Source: DASUPK01 sp963763955
GTDB lineage: Bacteria; Actinomycetota; Thermoleophilia; Solirubrobacterales; 70-9
Reading direction: 5' to 3'
Assembly: GCA_963763955.1 (NCBI GenBank)
Contig: CAVXQP010000030.1
Coordinates: 150,877-214,876 of the forward strand
DNA length: 64,000 nt
A program made the translations under genes and the position numbers. This document shows positions 37,998 to 47,399 of this stretch, one piece after another. The notes under the pieces were generated by a model. It worked only from the letters and a program-made list of their open reading frames with translations. It was not told the origin of the DNA and did no database searches. How positions within the stretch are numbered: the stretch's first letter is position 1; each line of letters starts with the position of its first letter.

Positions 37998-38090
37998 GCC
38001 GGCCTTTTCCGGCCGACCCCCGCGTTAGAACATCCGCGCAGAAGTCGCAGACACGGACGAGGAGCCGGCTCAGAGGCCGATTTCTCGGGC

Positions 38091-38906
38091 ATGGACGTGG
38101 TGCGACGGGAGAGGGGTTTCGCAGTGCCCGGTTCCGGTGAGAGGGCCATCGCTTCGCCTCGGCGCGCCAGCGGGCGCGGCGTCGTGCCCCGTCCGGACCT
38201 CGTCTTCTTCATCGTCGTCTGTCTCGGCTGGGTGGCCCTCTCGCAGTGGCTCTCGTTCCCCGGGGTGCTCGCGCTGATCGGGCTCGTCTATGTCGGCCTC
38301 AACGCGCGCCTCCTCTCCTTCGCTCTCTTTGACGTCCCGCCGAAGCGCCGTCGCGTTGCCGACTTCCCCGAGCTCACCCTGATCATCGCCACCCACAACG
38401 ACCAGGACGTGATCGAGCAGACCCTCGACGGGGCGACGCGCCAGCGCTACCCGGGCGAGCTCCGCATCGTGGTCGCCGACGCAGACTCCACGGACGAAAC
38501 CGTCGAGCGCGCCAGCCGCAGCGCCGAGCACGACCTGCGCATTTCGGTCCTCCATTTCCCGCCCGACGCCAAGTCGAGGACCCTCAACCGGGCCCTCGCC
38601 ACGGTCGGGTCCCCGCTGGTCGCCACGATCGACGCCGGCACGCGGCTTCGGCCCGGGGCGCTCCGGCTCTGCGCCGGCCGCCTGCTCGTGTCTTCGGTAT
38701 CGACGGTCGCCGTCGGCGGCGCCGTGTTCGTCTCGACCGCCCGCGAGAACCTCCTCGCCCACGCCGAGGAATGGGACCACGACCTCGGCGTCCTCCCGGC
38801 CCTCCAGCCCCAGGACGACCTCCGCGGCCCGCTGATGACGCAGGACGACCTCAGCGTCTTCAAGACCGGCCTGGCGCGGGAGCTCGGCGCCAGGTCAGGC
38901 ATCTAG
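38091..38906 (+). CDS. Truncated, probably inactive GT2 glycosyltransferase paralogue
   Basis: Homologous to the first two thirds of the GT2 protein at 44176: two membrane segments, then LTLIIATHNDQDVIEQTLDG, PGELRIVVADADSTDETVER and a region ending DDLSVFKTGLARELGARSGI. The DxD-type motif VDAD of the active paralogue is IDAGTRL here, and the Q-x-x-R-W motif and C-terminal membrane helices are missing because the protein stops early. It looks like a decayed duplicate, although it has no internal stop over 271 residues and so may have been retained for another role. Confidence 0.7.
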   Translation: MDVVRRERGFAVPGSGERAIASPRRASGRGVVPRPDLVFFIVVCLGWVALSQWLSFPGVLALIGLVYVGLNARLLSFALFDVPPKRRRVADFPELTLIIATHNDQDVIEQTLDGATRQRYPGELRIVVADADSTDETVERASRSAEHDLRISVLHFPPDAKSRTLNRALATVGSPLVATIDAGTRLRPGALRLCAGRLLVSSVSTVAVGGAVFVSTARENLLAHAEEWDHDLGVLPALQPQDDLRGPLMTQDDLSVFKTGLARELGARSGI

Positions 38907-38957
38907 CGCTCACCGGTCCGCCTAGGCTGGTGCGGCACCAGTCGAACGGAGGACACC

Positions 38958-39662
38958 ATGGAGATGGAAGGGAAGGTGGCGCTGATCACCGGCGCGAGCG
39001 GCGGCATCGGCGCCGCGGTGGCGCGCAGGCTGCACGCGGCGGGAGCGTCGGTCGGGCTGCTCTCGCGCAGTGGCGACGACCTCGGACTCGATCGCGGGCT
39101 CGGGGTGGTCTGCGACGTCCGCTACCGCGATGCGGTCGGCGCCGCCACGGAGGCCGTGGTCGAGCACTTCGGCCGCCTCGACATCGTCGTCGCCAATGCG
39201 GGCGTCGGCGCCTACGGGCCGTTCCTCGAGCTCGACCCGGAGCAGGTCGAGGCGATGATCGACATCAACCTGAAGGGCACTCTCTACACCGCGGCGGCGA
39301 CGCTGCCCCACCTGATCGAGGGTGGCGAGGGGGACTTCCTCTCGCTCGCGAGCGTGGCGGGGCTCCGGGGCCTCCCGGGCGAGAGCGTCTACAACGCCTC
39401 GAAGTTCGGCCAGCTCGGCTTCACTCGTTCGCTCGATCACGAGCTGCGGGAGAAGGGTGTGCGTGCCACCTGCATCTGCCCCGGCGCCGTGAAGACGAAC
39501 TTCGCGATCGGGACGGGTCGCGAGGAGGGCGATCCCGCGCTCGAGGACATGCTGACTCCGGAGGAGGTCGCCGAGGTGGTGCTGTTCACGGTGACGCGGC
39601 CGAGGCGGATGCGGATCCTCACCACCAGCTTCCGCCCGATCACCGAGGCGTCCTGGGGCTGA
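38958..39662 (+). CDS. Short-chain dehydrogenase/reductase
   Basis: A classical SDR of 234 residues. VALITGASGGIGAAVARRL gives the TGxxxGIG cofactor loop, VVANAGVGAYGPF the NAG motif, FLSLASVAGLRGLPGES the catalytic Ser, and VYNASKFGQLGF the YxxxK pair. CPGAVKTNF follows as usual. A GGAGG ribosome binding site lies 6 bases before ATG 38958. The substrate is unknown. It precedes the small zinc-ribbon/HTH gene in the same direction. Confidence 0.9.
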   Translation: MEMEGKVALITGASGGIGAAVARRLHAAGASVGLLSRSGDDLGLDRGLGVVCDVRYRDAVGAATEAVVEHFGRLDIVVANAGVGAYGPFLELDPEQVEAMIDINLKGTLYTAAATLPHLIEGGEGDFLSLASVAGLRGLPGESVYNASKFGQLGFTRSLDHELREKGVRATCICPGAVKTNFAIGTGREEGDPALEDMLTPEEVAEVVLFTVTRPRRMRILTTSFRPITEASWG

Positions 39663-39758
39663 GGGGTTTGGCGGTACGCTGGTGGAGAGCATTCGCCCGG
39701 CGGCTCTTCCCTCTTCCCTCGCGCGAATTCGTCCAGAGGGTCAGGAAGGTGGAGCTAG

Positions 39759-40121
39759 ATGCCCGAGACGACGATTGAGCCCGCGGCCGATTGGACCTGC
39801 GCGCGCTGCCAGGTGACTGTCAGCTGGATGGCCGACGTGGAACGCCCGGAGCTGCCGGGGACCTGGACCAGGGAGGGCGAAGAGCTCTACTGCCTGGCCT
39901 GCCGCCGCGAGCGGGCCGGGGAGGCCGCACTGGTCGGGCTCGATGAGGACACCACGGCCCAGCGCCGTGGCCAGATCGAGTCGCGCGCGCGGATCGAGTT
40001 CGAGATGAAGCGCCGCCCCGAGAATGCGGACAGCCGGATCGCCCAGGCCTGCCACACCTCGATCAAAGCGGTGAAGCAGGCTCGCGTCCGCCTCGGGATG
40101 CAGTCGCGGCGCCCCAGCTGA
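39759..40121 (+). CDS. Small zinc-ribbon plus helix-turn-helix protein, paralogue A
   Basis: A 120-residue protein. The N-terminus has two Cys pairs (WTCARCQVTVSW and LYCLACRRER) spaced like a zinc ribbon; the C-terminus has an HTH-like segment (SRIAQACHTSIKAVKQARVR). A close relative lies at 41561 with the same layout, and the HTH resembles that of the protein at 19388. A regulatory role is inferred. GGAGC precedes ATG 39759. The stop is followed four bases later by the next GTG. Confidence 0.66.
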   Translation: MPETTIEPAADWTCARCQVTVSWMADVERPELPGTWTREGEELYCLACRRERAGEAALVGLDEDTTAQRRGQIESRARIEFEMKRRPENADSRIAQACHTSIKAVKQARVRLGMQSRRPS

Positions 40122-40124
40122 GCC

Positions 40125-40549
40125 GTGGGCTGGCTGACCAATCTCTTCAGCAAGGAGTCAATCGACGACCGCCTGCTGGCTGGGGAGCTCTCACCTGAGA
40201 GTGGGCAGGGCAAGGCGAGGGGGAGCAGCTCGTCAGCCCGCGCCACCGAGCGAAGAGCGCCGAGGCACTCAGAGATCTCGTCGAGGAGGCGCAGCGGCCA
40301 CACGCCTCGTTCTTCAACGCGAACCTCCGCGTTCAACGTGCCCTGATCCGGGACAACCAGCCGCTGATCCTCACCCTGGCCCGGGAGCTGGAGGAGCTTC
40401 CGAGTGTCGATCCTCGAGGCGTGATCCTCGCCGATCGGCTGATCCTGGACGGCACCTCACCCGTCTACACCACCGAGTCCGCCATCCAGGAGAACGGAGC
40501 GCTCCTCAGGGCAGTGGAGCGAGCCCGCGAGGCGCTCCAGCCCGACTGA
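40125..40549 (+). CDS. Hypothetical protein (one frame break)
   Basis: Starts GTG 40125 (GWLTNLFSKESIDDRLLAGE). The frame breaks around 40220 in a G-rich run. The continuation is EQLVSPRHRAKSAEALRDLV, then RALIRDNQPLILTLARELEE and ESAIQENGALLRAVERAREA, ending at TGA 40547-40549. The repaired length is about 140, mostly helical. It is linked to the zinc-ribbon/HTH gene by a 3-base gap. No family is recognised. Confidence 0.55.
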
Positions 40550-40562
40550 CAGCCGAGTCGAG

Positions 40563-41526
40563 CTAGCCGGCGGGAGCCGGCGCCGGTATGGCCGGCGTCG
40601 GCTGCACCCAGAGCCGATCCACCAGCGCCCAGCTCGCGAAGCAGAGTGGCGCCCGCGGCGGCCGTCGCGGTGAGGAGCGCTCCGGCGGCGGCCGAGGCCG
40701 CCACGCCGTTGGTGCCGAGGATGAGCACGGCGGTGGCCGCGCCCAGGCTCGGGCCGACCGGGAAGAGCCCGACCACGGCAAGGCCGATGAGCAGCGCGGT
40801 CGAGTCGAACACCGAGGCATCGACGCCGCTCCAGTTGAGCAGCAGCCAGTTCCGCGCGATCTGGATCACCACCGCGAGGCAGACCAGAGCGACGATCCGG
40901 CCGCTCCCCTTCGTCTCGCGCAGCACGGCGATGCCCCTCCAGATTCCCGTCCGCCGGTTGCGCGCCACCCGCTGCATGCCCCAGAGCACCGCGGCCACCG
41001 CGGCGAAGGCGACCAGGGGCACCCACCAGGGGACGCCCAGCGGCGCCACCAGCGTGAAGGAGAAGATCGCGGCCAGGGCCATCTCGACCACGACGATCGG
41101 CAGCTCGGCGGTGAGCAGGATCGAAGGGCGCGGGGACTCGCTCGGCGCCGTCCGCCGCAGGGCGGCGATGCGGACCGCAAGCCCGAACTGGCCGTTGAAG
41201 ATGTTGCACAGGTAGCCGAGGCTCGAGGCGCGATAGAGGCGCCGGCGGCTGACGCTGCCGCCGGCCGCGCCGATGCAGACGCCCCAGGCCTCGCTGCGGG
41301 CGACGAGCCAGAGGACGTGGAGGGCGACGGCGACTCCCAGCACCCAGAAGGGCGCCGAGCCGAGGGCGACCACGAACTCGTGCCCGTGCCCCGCGAGCCC
41401 GATGACGAGCGCAATCGCCACCACGGAACCGCCCACCAGACTGACCGCTGTCGGGTGCCGGCGGAGCGTCGAGCGCAGTGCCACCACCCGGGTGCGGATC
41501 AAGTGATCAATTCCATTCACCCCCAC
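40563..41526 (-). CDS. Flippase-like membrane protein (UPF0104/LPG synthase TM type), one frame break
   Basis: A polytopic protein with about eight helices of the lysylphosphatidylglycerol-synthetase transmembrane/flippase type: WGVCIGAAGGSVSRRRLYRA, SLGYLCNIFNGQFGLAVRIA and AELPIVVVEMALAAIFSFTL are family-like. The main frame reads through to about 40645; the likely true end is in another frame as LCFASWALVDRLWVQPTPAI with a TAG at 40563. GTG 41526 is the assumed start. It converges with the gene ending at 40549. It may move polyprenyl-linked or lipid substrates, but the substrate is unknown. Confidence 0.72.
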
Positions 41527-41560
41527 ACTAGCCCTCCTGGCCGGTCCCTACACTGGGTTG

Positions 41561-41923
41561 GTGAGAAACCTCGGGCCCGCGGGTCCCACCACCTGGACCT
41601 GTACCCGCTGCGAGGTGACCGTCTCCTTCGCGCCCGAGGTCGAGCGGCCGCGGCTGCCCACCACCTGGGCCCAGGAGAACGGCGATCTCTACTGCCTGAG
41701 CTGCCGCCGAGAGATGGCCGGGGAGGCCGGCATCGCCAGCGCCGGGGAGGACACCACCAAGGAGAGGCTGCTGCAGATGCGCTCGCAGGCGAGGATCGAG
41801 TTCGAGATCAGGCGCGATCCCGGGCGCCAGGACAATCAGATCGCCAAGGCCTGCGGCACCTCCACCGTCTCGGTCCGCAAGGCGCGGGCCCGGCTCGGCC
41901 TCGAGCCGCACGCACCTGCCTGA
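41561..41923 (+). CDS. Small zinc-ribbon plus helix-turn-helix protein, paralogue B
   Basis: A 120-residue paralogue of the protein at 39759. WTCTRCEVTVSF and LYCLSCRREM supply the Cys pairs; IAKACGTSTVSVRKARARLG is the HTH-like end. The middle helix (ARIEFEIRRDPGRQDNQ) is also conserved between the two. GTG 41561 is taken as start. The 165-base gap after it, before the DEAD-box gene, contains GGAGTTAGCTACATG but no other feature I can support. Confidence 0.66.
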   Translation: MRNLGPAGPTTWTCTRCEVTVSFAPEVERPRLPTTWAQENGDLYCLSCRREMAGEAGIASAGEDTTKERLLQMRSQARIEFEIRRDPGRQDNQIAKACGTSTVSVRKARARLGLEPHAPA

Positions 41924-42088
41924 CGGATCCCGCCCGGCCCGGACCGGGGGTCCTGCTACCGTGGTCGGCGTCGGGTCGACCAACCGGGTCCCCGAGAGGT
42001 TCCGTTTCCTCCCTCATTGCGCTCCGAATGCGCCGTTAGTTGGGGTCACAGGATCTCCAACGCAACGCGTACATAAGGAGTTAGCTAC

Positions 42089-43324
42089 ATGTCATCCGAA
42101 TCATTCGCCGATCTCGGCGTGTCTCGCCCAATCCTGGGCGCGCTCGCCGAGCGCGGTATTTCCGAACCTTTTGCGGTGCAGAGACTTTGCATCGCGGACG
42201 TCCTCGCAGGTGAGGACGTCCTCGTCCAGTCGCCGACCGGGTCGGGCAAGACGCTCGCCTTCGGCATCCCCATGGCCGAGCGCATCGAGGCCGACTCGCG
42301 CCGCCCCGCGGCCCTCGTCCTCGCTCCCACCCGCGAGCTCGCCGAGCAGATCGTCGACGAGCTGCGCTCGATCGCGCAGTCCCGAGCCTTGAAGATCGCC
42401 CCCGTCTTCGGCGGGGTCGGCATCCAGGCGCAGGCGAGGAAGGCCGCTCAGGCCCACATCGTCGTCGCCACCCCCGGCCGCCTCGAGGACCTGCTCGACC
42501 GCGGCGCCTTCAACCTGAAGCAGATCCAGCTGCTCGTCCTCGACGAGGCCGACCGCATGCTCGACATCGGCTTCAAGCCGGCGATCGACCGGATCGTCGC
42601 CAAGATGCCGCGCGATCGCCAGACGCTGTTCTTCTCGGCGACGCTCGAGGGCGCGACCGGCAAGCTGGCCGCCGCCTATACGCGCAATCCGAAGCGCCAC
42701 GTCCACGCGCCGAAGGTCGAGAAGGACGCCGAGGTGGAGCACCGCTTCATTCACCTCGCTCATGAGGCCAAGGTCGACGCGCTGGTCGCGGAGCTCCGCG
42801 ACACAGAGCGCGGCCGCACCCTGGTCTTCGTCCGCACCAAGCGCGGTGCCGACCGGCTCGTCAAGAGGCTTGGCCGCCAGAAGATCCAGGCGGTCGCGAT
42901 GCACGGCAACAAGAACCAGAGCCAGCGCCGCCGCGCGCTCGCGGACTTCGAGCGCGGCGACTGCGACACGCTGGTCGCCACGGACGTCGCCTCCCGCGGG
43001 ATCGACGTCGAGGACATCACCCACGTGATCAACTTCGACGCCCCCGGGGACCGCGACACCTATGTGCACCGCACCGGCCGCACCGGCCGAGCGGGCGCGT
43101 CGGGGATCGCCGCGAGCTTCGTCCTGCCCGACCAGCATCAGGAGATGCGGAAGATCGCCGCGGACCTCGGGCTCCACACGGAGTACGACGCCAACCGCAA
43201 CGGGGCGGGCGACGACGTCCGGCAGCACTCGAACGGCAACGGGCAGCACCGTGCGAACGGCAACGGCCGTCAGCACTCCGGCGGGAACGGGCGGCGCCGC
43301 AGGCGCCGTCGACGCTCGCGCTAG
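42089..43324 (+). CDS. DEAD-box ATP-dependent RNA helicase
   Basis: A 411-residue helicase. The Q motif is ERGISEPFAVQ, motif I PTGSGKT, then PTRELAEQ, TPGR, DEADRML, SAT (FFSATLEG), VFVRTKRGADRLV, TDVASRGIDVEDI and HRTGRTGRAG. The C-terminal extension is rich in Asn-Gly repeats and ends in an Arg tract, typical of RNA-binding tails in actinobacterial CsdA/RhlE-like helicases. GGAG lies 9 bases before ATG 42089. Confidence 0.94.
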   Translation: MSSESFADLGVSRPILGALAERGISEPFAVQRLCIADVLAGEDVLVQSPTGSGKTLAFGIPMAERIEADSRRPAALVLAPTRELAEQIVDELRSIAQSRALKIAPVFGGVGIQAQARKAAQAHIVVATPGRLEDLLDRGAFNLKQIQLLVLDEADRMLDIGFKPAIDRIVAKMPRDRQTLFFSATLEGATGKLAAAYTRNPKRHVHAPKVEKDAEVEHRFIHLAHEAKVDALVAELRDTERGRTLVFVRTKRGADRLVKRLGRQKIQAVAMHGNKNQSQRRRALADFERGDCDTLVATDVASRGIDVEDITHVINFDAPGDRDTYVHRTGRTGRAGASGIAASFVLPDQHQEMRKIAADLGLHTEYDANRNGAGDDVRQHSNGNGQHRANGNGRQHSGGNGRRRRRRRRSR

Positions 43325-43400
43325 TACTGCCGTCCAGGAATATCGCGCCTTAGGTGGAAATTACGGATGTGTAGGGGTCTCGCAGGCCGATAGCCCTGGT

Positions 43401-43970
43401 ATGGAAGCCACCACAGCCTTTGATCCGAGTGCAGTTGCACGCCGGCGCGTGGGCCTCCGGGAACGGCTCGCTGCCTTCCTCCCCAAGATGGATGAGATCG
43501 GCGGCGACGCCGGCGTTCGACTGGAGCGCTACCTGCGCGGCTCCGACGCCGTCGTCCTTCACCGCTGCCGCATTCCGGGCAAGCGCGGCAAGATCAGCCA
43601 CGTCATCGTCGGCCCCGCCGGCGTCACCGTGGTCGACAGCCGCAACTACAACCGCAGCAGGGCCACGGTCCGGAGCAGTCAGCTCCTCGTCGGCAACCGC
43701 GACCGCGCAGACCTGGTCGAGGGCGTCATCGACCATGCCGCCCGCGTCCGGGACCTGCTCGCCGACACCCCTTACGCCGACGTGGACGTCAATGCCGCCC
43801 TCGCTTGGGGCAGCGTGCAGGGCTCCAGATCCGTCCAGCTCGTCGACGGCCCCCGCGTCACCGTCTGGGGGACCGGGCGGATCGCGGGCGAGGCGGCGCG
43901 GCCGGGGCCTCTGTCGTCCCGCGAGGTCCAGTCGCTGGCGTCGCTCCTGGCGGGCGAGCTCTCAGCCTGA
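43401..43970 (+). CDS. NERD-like nuclease-related domain protein
   Basis: A 189-residue protein. The core VLHRCRIPGKRGKISHVIVG and GPAGVTVVDSRNYNRSRATV follows the NERD pattern, in which the second segment normally reads VVDxKNxxG; here the Lys is Arg, so nuclease activity is doubtful. A later strand VDVNAALAWGSVQG is also family-like. ATG 43401 is the start. It follows the helicase gene by 76 bases. The 205 bases after it hold no gene I can see. Confidence 0.65.
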   Translation: MEATTAFDPSAVARRRVGLRERLAAFLPKMDEIGGDAGVRLERYLRGSDAVVLHRCRIPGKRGKISHVIVGPAGVTVVDSRNYNRSRATVRSSQLLVGNRDRADLVEGVIDHAARVRDLLADTPYADVDVNAALAWGSVQGSRSVQLVDGPRVTVWGTGRIAGEAARPGPLSSREVQSLASLLAGELSA

Positions 43971-44175
43971 ACCGTTCACCGCGGCGCCGCTTTCCCGGGC
44001 GATCGATCGAGGTCGTTCTCCCGCGGTCGAGCCGTGTCCCTGCATCGCGCGCTTCGAGTCTCGCGGGCTCCCGGCTTCGAGCACGCCGCTCCCGGTCATC
44101 CGTCTAGTCAGAGAGAGATCCGCTGAAAACTACGGACGGGGAAGCGCAGGCCAGGACCGATGTGCGGCATAGCCC

Positions 44176-45714
44176 ATGTTCGGTTCTGGCCAAAAGCCCG
44201 ATGTCAAATCGCCTTCGCGTTCGAACGGCAATGGCAAGGTGGCGTCCAGCGGCAACGGCAAGGTTGCGACCGGCGGGAATGGCCAGGTCGCGACCAACGG
44301 CAACGGTGGGGTCAAGACCCTGCCGAAGCCGGCCAAGCTCGATGAGCAGTTGCCGGTTCTCTCGGCGAACGGGAACGGATTCCCGGTCGCCGAGAAGCTA
44401 CCCGAGCATCACCGCCGCTTCTACATCCCGCTCAAGCTCAAGCTGGTCTTCGTCGCGCTCTGCAGCCTGGCCTGGGTCGGCTTCTCTCTCTGGCTCGCGA
44501 TCCCGTGGATCGATGAGCTCGGGCAGTCGATCACGGTCCCGCTCGCCGCGGCGCTGATCGCCGGCATCGCGATCATTCCCGGCTACCTGAATGCGCACCT
44601 GATCAGCTCGCTGTTGATCGACAGGGCGCCGCCGCTCCGCTTCGACGTCGACTTCCCGGCGATCACCCTGATCGTCGCCTGCTTCAACGAGGAGGCCGTG
44701 ATCGAGGAGACGCTCGACTACGCCTGCACCCAGGACTATCCGGGCGAGCTCCGCATCCTGGTCGCCGATGACGGCTCGACCGACCAGACGGTCGAGCGGG
44801 CCGCCCTCTGTGCCGAGCTCGACGAGCGGATCACGGTCCGCAGCTATCCGCACGGCGGCAAGGCCAACACGCTGAACCACGCGCTCGGCGACGTCGACAC
44901 GCAGCTGATCGCCACCGTCGATGCCGACACCCTGCTGATGCCCGAGGCCCTGAAGCGATGCGTCGCCCGCCTCATGGTCTCGCCCCCGACGACCGTCGCG
45001 GTCGCCGGCGCCGTCTTCGTCCGCAACTCCCGCAAGAACCTGCTGACCCAGGCGCAGGAGTGGGACTACTTCCTCGGCATCGCCTCGATCAAGCGCCAGC
45101 AGGGCCTCTTCCAGGGCACGCTGGTCGCTCAGGGCGCCTTCAGCGTCTACAGGACCGAGCCCGTCAAGGAGGTCGGCGGCTGGCCGGACCGGATCGGCGA
45201 GGACATCGTCCTCACCTGGGCGATGATGAACAAGGGCGCCGGCGTCACCTACGAGAAGACCGCCGTCGCCTTCACCGACGCCCCGGAGAACGCCAAGGCC
45301 TTCGCCAAGCAGCGCCGCCGCTGGGCCCGCGGCATGATCGAGGGCCTGCGCGAGTTCGGCCCCGCCCTGATCAAGGGCCGCCGCTCCTACGCCCACTCGA
45401 TCGTCGTCGACTACGTCTTCCCCTACGTCGACGTGGTCTACTCGATCGCCTTCCCGGTCGGGATCATCCTCGCCCTCGGCTTCCAGAACTACGCGATCGT
45501 CGGGCCGCTGACGCTCCTCGTCCTCCCGCTCAACATGATCCTCTCGGGAATCATGTTCAAGCTCAGCCGAGACTCCTTCCACGAGGTCGGCCTGCACGTC
45601 CGCCGCAACATCAAGGGCTTCCTCAGCTACCTGCTGCTCTACCAGCTCTTCATGTCGCCGGTCAGCGTCGTCGGATACGTGCAGGAGCTTTTCCGGACCA
45701 AGCGGAACTGGTAA
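44176..45714 (+). CDS. Processive GT2 glycosyltransferase (cellulose/hyaluronan synthase-like)
   Basis: A 512-residue membrane glycosyltransferase. After an N-terminal Asn-Gly low-complexity stretch there are two membrane helices, then the GT2 domain: ITLIVACFNEEAVIEETLDY, LVADDGSTDQTVER, the DxD motif in VATVDADTLLMPEAL, a GED-type acceptor motif in PDRIGEDIVLTW, and Q-x-x-R-W in KQRRRWARGM. Three or more C-terminal helices follow, ending FRTKRNW. All the catalytic motifs of a processive synthase are present. The polysaccharide made is unknown. Confidence 0.9.
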   Translation: MFGSGQKPDVKSPSRSNGNGKVASSGNGKVATGGNGQVATNGNGGVKTLPKPAKLDEQLPVLSANGNGFPVAEKLPEHHRRFYIPLKLKLVFVALCSLAWVGFSLWLAIPWIDELGQSITVPLAAALIAGIAIIPGYLNAHLISSLLIDRAPPLRFDVDFPAITLIVACFNEEAVIEETLDYACTQDYPGELRILVADDGSTDQTVERAALCAELDERITVRSYPHGGKANTLNHALGDVDTQLIATVDADTLLMPEALKRCVARLMVSPPTTVAVAGAVFVRNSRKNLLTQAQEWDYFLGIASIKRQQGLFQGTLVAQGAFSVYRTEPVKEVGGWPDRIGEDIVLTWAMMNKGAGVTYEKTAVAFTDAPENAKAFAKQRRRWARGMIEGLREFGPALIKGRRSYAHSIVVDYVFPYVDVVYSIAFPVGIILALGFQNYAIVGPLTLLVLPLNMILSGIMFKLSRDSFHEVGLHVRRNIKGFLSYLLLYQLFMSPVSVVGYVQELFRTKRNW

Positions 45715-45728
45715 CGCGCCCCGGCCGG

Positions 45729-45926
45729 CTACGGCTTCCCGGTCGGCTCCGCCGGGCCCACAGCCCCTGCCGCGGGGGCATAGATGCTCTCGTGCCCGTC
45801 ATCCCAGCGAATGCGGTAGCGAGGGGAAGGTGCCTCGCTTACCACCTCCTCTACGACGCCGGTCCGAGGCGACCGCTCGGTCGACTCAGCCTCAACCTTG
45901 ATCCGATTCCCGACCTCCAGCTTCAT
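45729..45926 (-). CDS. DUF1918 protein
   Basis: A 65-residue protein with the DUF1918 pattern: VGNRIKVEAESTERSPRTGV, then VSEAPSPRYRIRWDDGHESI and a short Pro-rich end. An SH3-like beta barrel is expected. GGAGGTGAG precedes ATG 45926. It converges with the GT2 gene and is divergent from the hydrolase-cyclase fusion. Function is unknown. Confidence 0.9.
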   Translation of the reverse strand: MKLEVGNRIKVEAESTERSPRTGVVEEVVSEAPSPRYRIRWDDGHESIYAPAAGAVGPAEPTGKP

Positions 45927-46024
45927 GTCCTCACCTCCGATTCGCCTCGTAGAGGTAATACCACCAACCGCCGCGATCACGCCTGCTTGCCTGGTCAACG
46001 AGCGAGTAATGCTGGCGGTGTTCG

Positions 46025-47399
46025 TTGCTGGCCGGGGATACGATTCGGCTCAGGATTGCGCTGAGCACCCCTCAGACCCAGTACGCGAAGTCCGGCGACG
46101 CCTCGATCGCCTACCAGGTCGTCGGCGACGGGCCGATCGACCTGGTCCTCGTCCTCGGCTTCACCACCCACCTCGAGCTCCAGTGGGAGTCGCCTCCGAT
46201 GGCTCGCTTCCTCGAGCGGCTCGGCTCGTTCTCGCGCCTGATCCTCTTCGACAAGCGCGGCAACGGACTGTCCGACCCCGTCGCCGAGGTGCCGACCCTG
46301 GAGCTGCGGATCGACGACGTCCGGGCTGTGATGGACGCCGCCGGCTCCGAGCGGGCGGCCCTCTTCGGGATCTCCGAGGGCGGCCCGATGAGCGTCCTGT
46401 TCGCGGCCACCCACCCCGAGCGCGTGTCGGCCCTGGTGCTCCACGGCGCCATGGGGCGCACCACCGAGGCGCCCGACTACCCCTGGGCCGCGCCCGCGGA
46501 GGCGCTTCGCGAGTCCGCCGCCGAGTTCATCGCCCCCAACTGGGGGCAGGACGCGGAGGGGATGGTCGAGCTCTTCTCTCCGAGCATGGCCGGCGATCCC
46601 CAGGCGGCCGAGTACACCGCCCGTTTTGAGCGCTCGTCCGCGAGCCCGGCGATGGTCCAGCAGATCTTCGAGATGTTCCTCGACATCGACGTGCGAGCCA
46701 TCCTGCCCACGATCCATGTCCCGACGCTCGTCACCCACCGGCGCGGCGACCGGGTGGTCAACTGGCGCGCGGGCGAGGAGCTCGCCGCGCAGATCCCGGG
46801 CGCCCGCTACGTCGAGCTACCCGGGATCGACCACATCCCCTGGGCAGGCGACCAGGACGCGGTGCTCGGGGAGATCGAGGAGTTCCTGACCGGCACCCGC
46901 TCGGTGGCCGAGCCCGACCGCGTGCTCGCCACGGTGATGTTCACGGACATCTGCGGCTCGACCGCGCGAGCGGCGGAGCTCGGGGATGCCGCCTGGCGGG
47001 AGCTGCTGGCGGCGCATCAGGCCGCGGTGCGGCGGGAGCTGGAGCGGGTCAGGCGGACGTGAGGTGAAGACGCTCGGCGACGGCAGCCTCGCCACCTTCG
47101 ACGGCCCGGCGCGGGCGATTCGCTGCGGTGGCGCGATCGCGGAGGCGGCCCGCTCCACCGGTCTGGAGGTGCGCATCGGCCTCCATTGCGGCGAGGTCGA
47201 GGTGATGGAGGACGACGTCGGCGGGATCGCGGTTCACATCGCGGCTCGCGTCGGAGCCCTGGCCGGGGCGGGGGAGGTGCTCGTCACCAGCACGGTCAAG
47301 GATCTCGTCGCCGGATCGGGGATTCAGTTCACCGACCGCGGGGCGAAGCAGCTCAAGGGAATCCCGGACGAATGGCGCCTCTTCGCGGCAGCGCCCTAG
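46025..47399 (+). CDS. Alpha/beta hydrolase fused to class III cyclase domain (one frame break)
   Basis: The N-terminal 280 residues are an alpha/beta hydrolase: LVLVLGFTTHLELQWE, RLILFDKRGNGLSDP, the nucleophile elbow FGISEGGPMS, and a C-terminal GIDHIPWAGD with the catalytic His. A class III cyclase domain follows: LATVMFTDICGSTARAAELG. The frame breaks near 47053, and the second half (REVKTLGDGSLATFDGPARA, GLHCGEVEVMEDDVGGIAVH) is in the next frame to TAG 47397. This architecture is known in actinobacteria. No ATG is present near the start; TTG 46025 is tentative. Confidence 0.85.

Noticed and set aside
43971..44175. Possible riboswitch before the GT2 gene
   Set aside because: Phrases such as GAAAACTACGGACGGGG and CGCAGGCC loosely recur at 43340-43390, but I could not build a consistent fold or match a known class.
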